Part shown: in pieces, positions 63,084 through 64,000 of the stretch
Position numbering within the stretch: position 1 is the stretch's first letter
Layout of the letters: the number at the start of each line of letters is the position of its first letter
Origin: Burkholderia pyrrocinia
GTDB taxonomy: Bacteria; Pseudomonadota; Gammaproteobacteria; Burkholderiales; Burkholderiaceae
NCBI RefSeq assembly: GCF_018417535.1
Contig: NZ_CP070978.1
Coordinates: 2,480,001 to 2,544,000, forward strand
Length of the DNA: 64,000 nt
Direction of reading: 5' to 3'
Made by a program: the position numbers and the translations under genes
Notes under the pieces: generated by a model
Told to the model about the DNA's origin: nothing
What the model saw: only the letters and a program-made list of their open reading frames with translations
Databases searched by the model: none

Positions 63084-64000
63084 TCAGTGCGTGTCCTTCA
63101 CGTCCTTCGCATCCTTCGAGAACTGCACGGCGATCGCGCCGAGCACGCAGATCGCCGCGACGTACACGACCGGCGCGAGCGGATTCGACTTCATCATCAG
63201 CGACACGATCACCGGCGTGAGGCCGCCGAAGATCGCATAGGCGACGTTGTACGAGAACGAGATGCCCGAGAAGCGCACGACGGCCGGGAAGCTCCTGACC
63301 ATCACGAACGGCACCGCGCCGATCGTGCCGACCATGAAGCCCGCGATCCCGTAGTAGAGCGGCAGCGTCGACGCGTCGGCCGCGACCTGCACGAACAGCA
63401 GGTAGTAGCACGCGGCCAGCCCGAGGCCGCCGATGGCGAGCACGCGCTTCGCGCCGATCCAGCCCGCGAGCGAACCCGCGGTGATGCAGCCGGCCGTCAG
63501 GCACAGCGTCGCGACGCTGTTCGCGAACAGCGTGGTCGCGGGCGTCAGGTGGAACTGCTTCTGCAGCAGCGCGGGCGTCATCAGGATCACGACGACGATC
63601 GCCGCCGACAGCATCCACGTGAGCAGCATCGACACGATCACCGCGCGGCCGTGGTCGCGCAGCACAGCCTTCAGCGGAATCTCGGCCGCGAGCGCCTTCT
63701 TCGCCTTCATCTCGGCGAACACCGGCGTTTCATGCAGCCAGCGGCGCAGGTACACGGAGAACAGCCCAAACACGCCGCCGAGCAGGAACGGGATGCGCCA
63801 TGCGAACGCCCCGACTTCGGCGGTCGAGTAACGGCTGTTGATGCCGGCGGCGACCAGCGAGCCGAGCAGGATGCCGGCCGTGAGGCCCGCGGTCAGCGTG
63901 CCGCACGCATAACCGATATGACGCGACGGCACATGCTCGGACACGAACACCCACGCGCCCGGCACTTCGCCGCCGACCGCCGCGCCCTGCAGCACGCGGA
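63084..64000 (-). CDS. MHS-family MFS transporter (5' end beyond window)
   Basis: The visible 305 residues are the C-terminal two thirds of a metabolite:H+ symporter. The frame is open to the window edge, so the gene continues past 64000. The signature RxLQGAAVGGEVPGAWVFVSEH, centred on helix 4, and the long cytoplasmic loop RRWLHETPVFAEMKAKKAL are typical of the MHS group (citrate, proline/betaine, ketoglutarate, shikimate carriers). The substrate cannot be told. It is convergent with the DoxX gene. Confidence 0.88.
   Translation of the reverse strand, partial: RVLQGAAVGGEVPGAWVFVSEHVPSRHIGYACGTLTAGLTAGILLGSLVAAGINSRYSTAEVGAFAWRIPFLLGGVFGLFSVYLRRWLHETPVFAEMKAKKALAAEIPLKAVLRDHGRAVIVSMLLTWMLSAAIVVVILMTPALLQKQFHLTPATTLFANSVATLCLTAGCITAGSLAGWIGAKRVLAIGGLGLAACYYLLFVQVAADASTLPLYYGIAGFMVGTIGAVPFVMVRSFPAVVRFSGISFSYNVAYAIFGGLTPVIVSLMMKSNPLAPVVYVAAICVLGAIAVQFSKDAKDVKDTH

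Overview
The window looks like part of a secondary replicon of a Burkholderia cepacia complex bacterium. The evidence is the very high GC content with GC-rich third codon positions, the dense accessory metabolism, the DUF4148, DUF3579 and DUF2167 proteins typical of Burkholderiales, and a complete ceoR-llpE-ceoAB-opcM multidrug efflux locus in the gene order known from B. cenocepacia. The species itself is inferred. No rRNA, tRNA, CRISPR array, transposase or integrase gene was found.

Layout. 1-947: end of a MocR-type aminotransferase regulator. 1057-5709: an N-formylglutamate amidohydrolase, IclR regulator and YfcC-type transporter operon facing a porin gene, with matching 19-bp palindromes in front of both. 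5742-9774: an EamA permease, selD, a LysE permease and a secreted purine nucleoside permease (NUP) family protein. 9677-11756: a cassette with lower GC, flanked by an exact 96-bp duplication of the nup 3' end; it encodes an M35-type zinc protease and an exported OmpA-like partner. 11785-20878: DUF4148 and the ceo efflux locus, closed by a strong terminator. 21512-25550: a lower-GC block with an SDR lacking its catalytic tyrosine, a Tat-exported DJ-1/PfpI protein, a SnoaL-like protein, a GlxA regulator and a frameshifted gene remnant.

25640-33965: TetR/tautomerase pair, MlrC-MFS-LysR, LysR/PACE efflux pair, alpha/beta hydrolase and DUF3579. 33991-38769: a DctB/DctD-type two-component system beside a 2-hydroxycarboxylate (citrate-type) transporter that has an almost ideal sigma-54 promoter and tandem upstream palindromes. 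39127-45371: a six-gene operon joining a MetQNI-type importer to a flavin monooxygenase, an acyl-CoA-dehydrogenase-like oxidoreductase and an unknown helical protein, probably for organosulfur use. 45480-50361: a large palindrome resembling a Zur box followed by a zinc-sparing cluster (COG0523 GTPase, FolE2, QueD, gamma-carbonic-anhydrase-like, PyrQ-like dihydroorotase). 50331-54282: an unknown membrane protein, an XRE regulator and a DUF2167/M50 protease pair. 54344-61194: a D-galactarate/glucarate catabolic regulon with shared GntR-like operators. 61413-64000: SnoaL-like, FucU/RbsD, DoxX and an MHS-family transporter cut by the window end.

Most units are self-contained: a transporter, its enzymes, and a local regulator whose probable binding site can be seen. 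The least explained parts are the duplicated-end cassette (9677-11756), the lower-GC block (21512-25550) and three genes of unknown function (43312, 50331, 57742).
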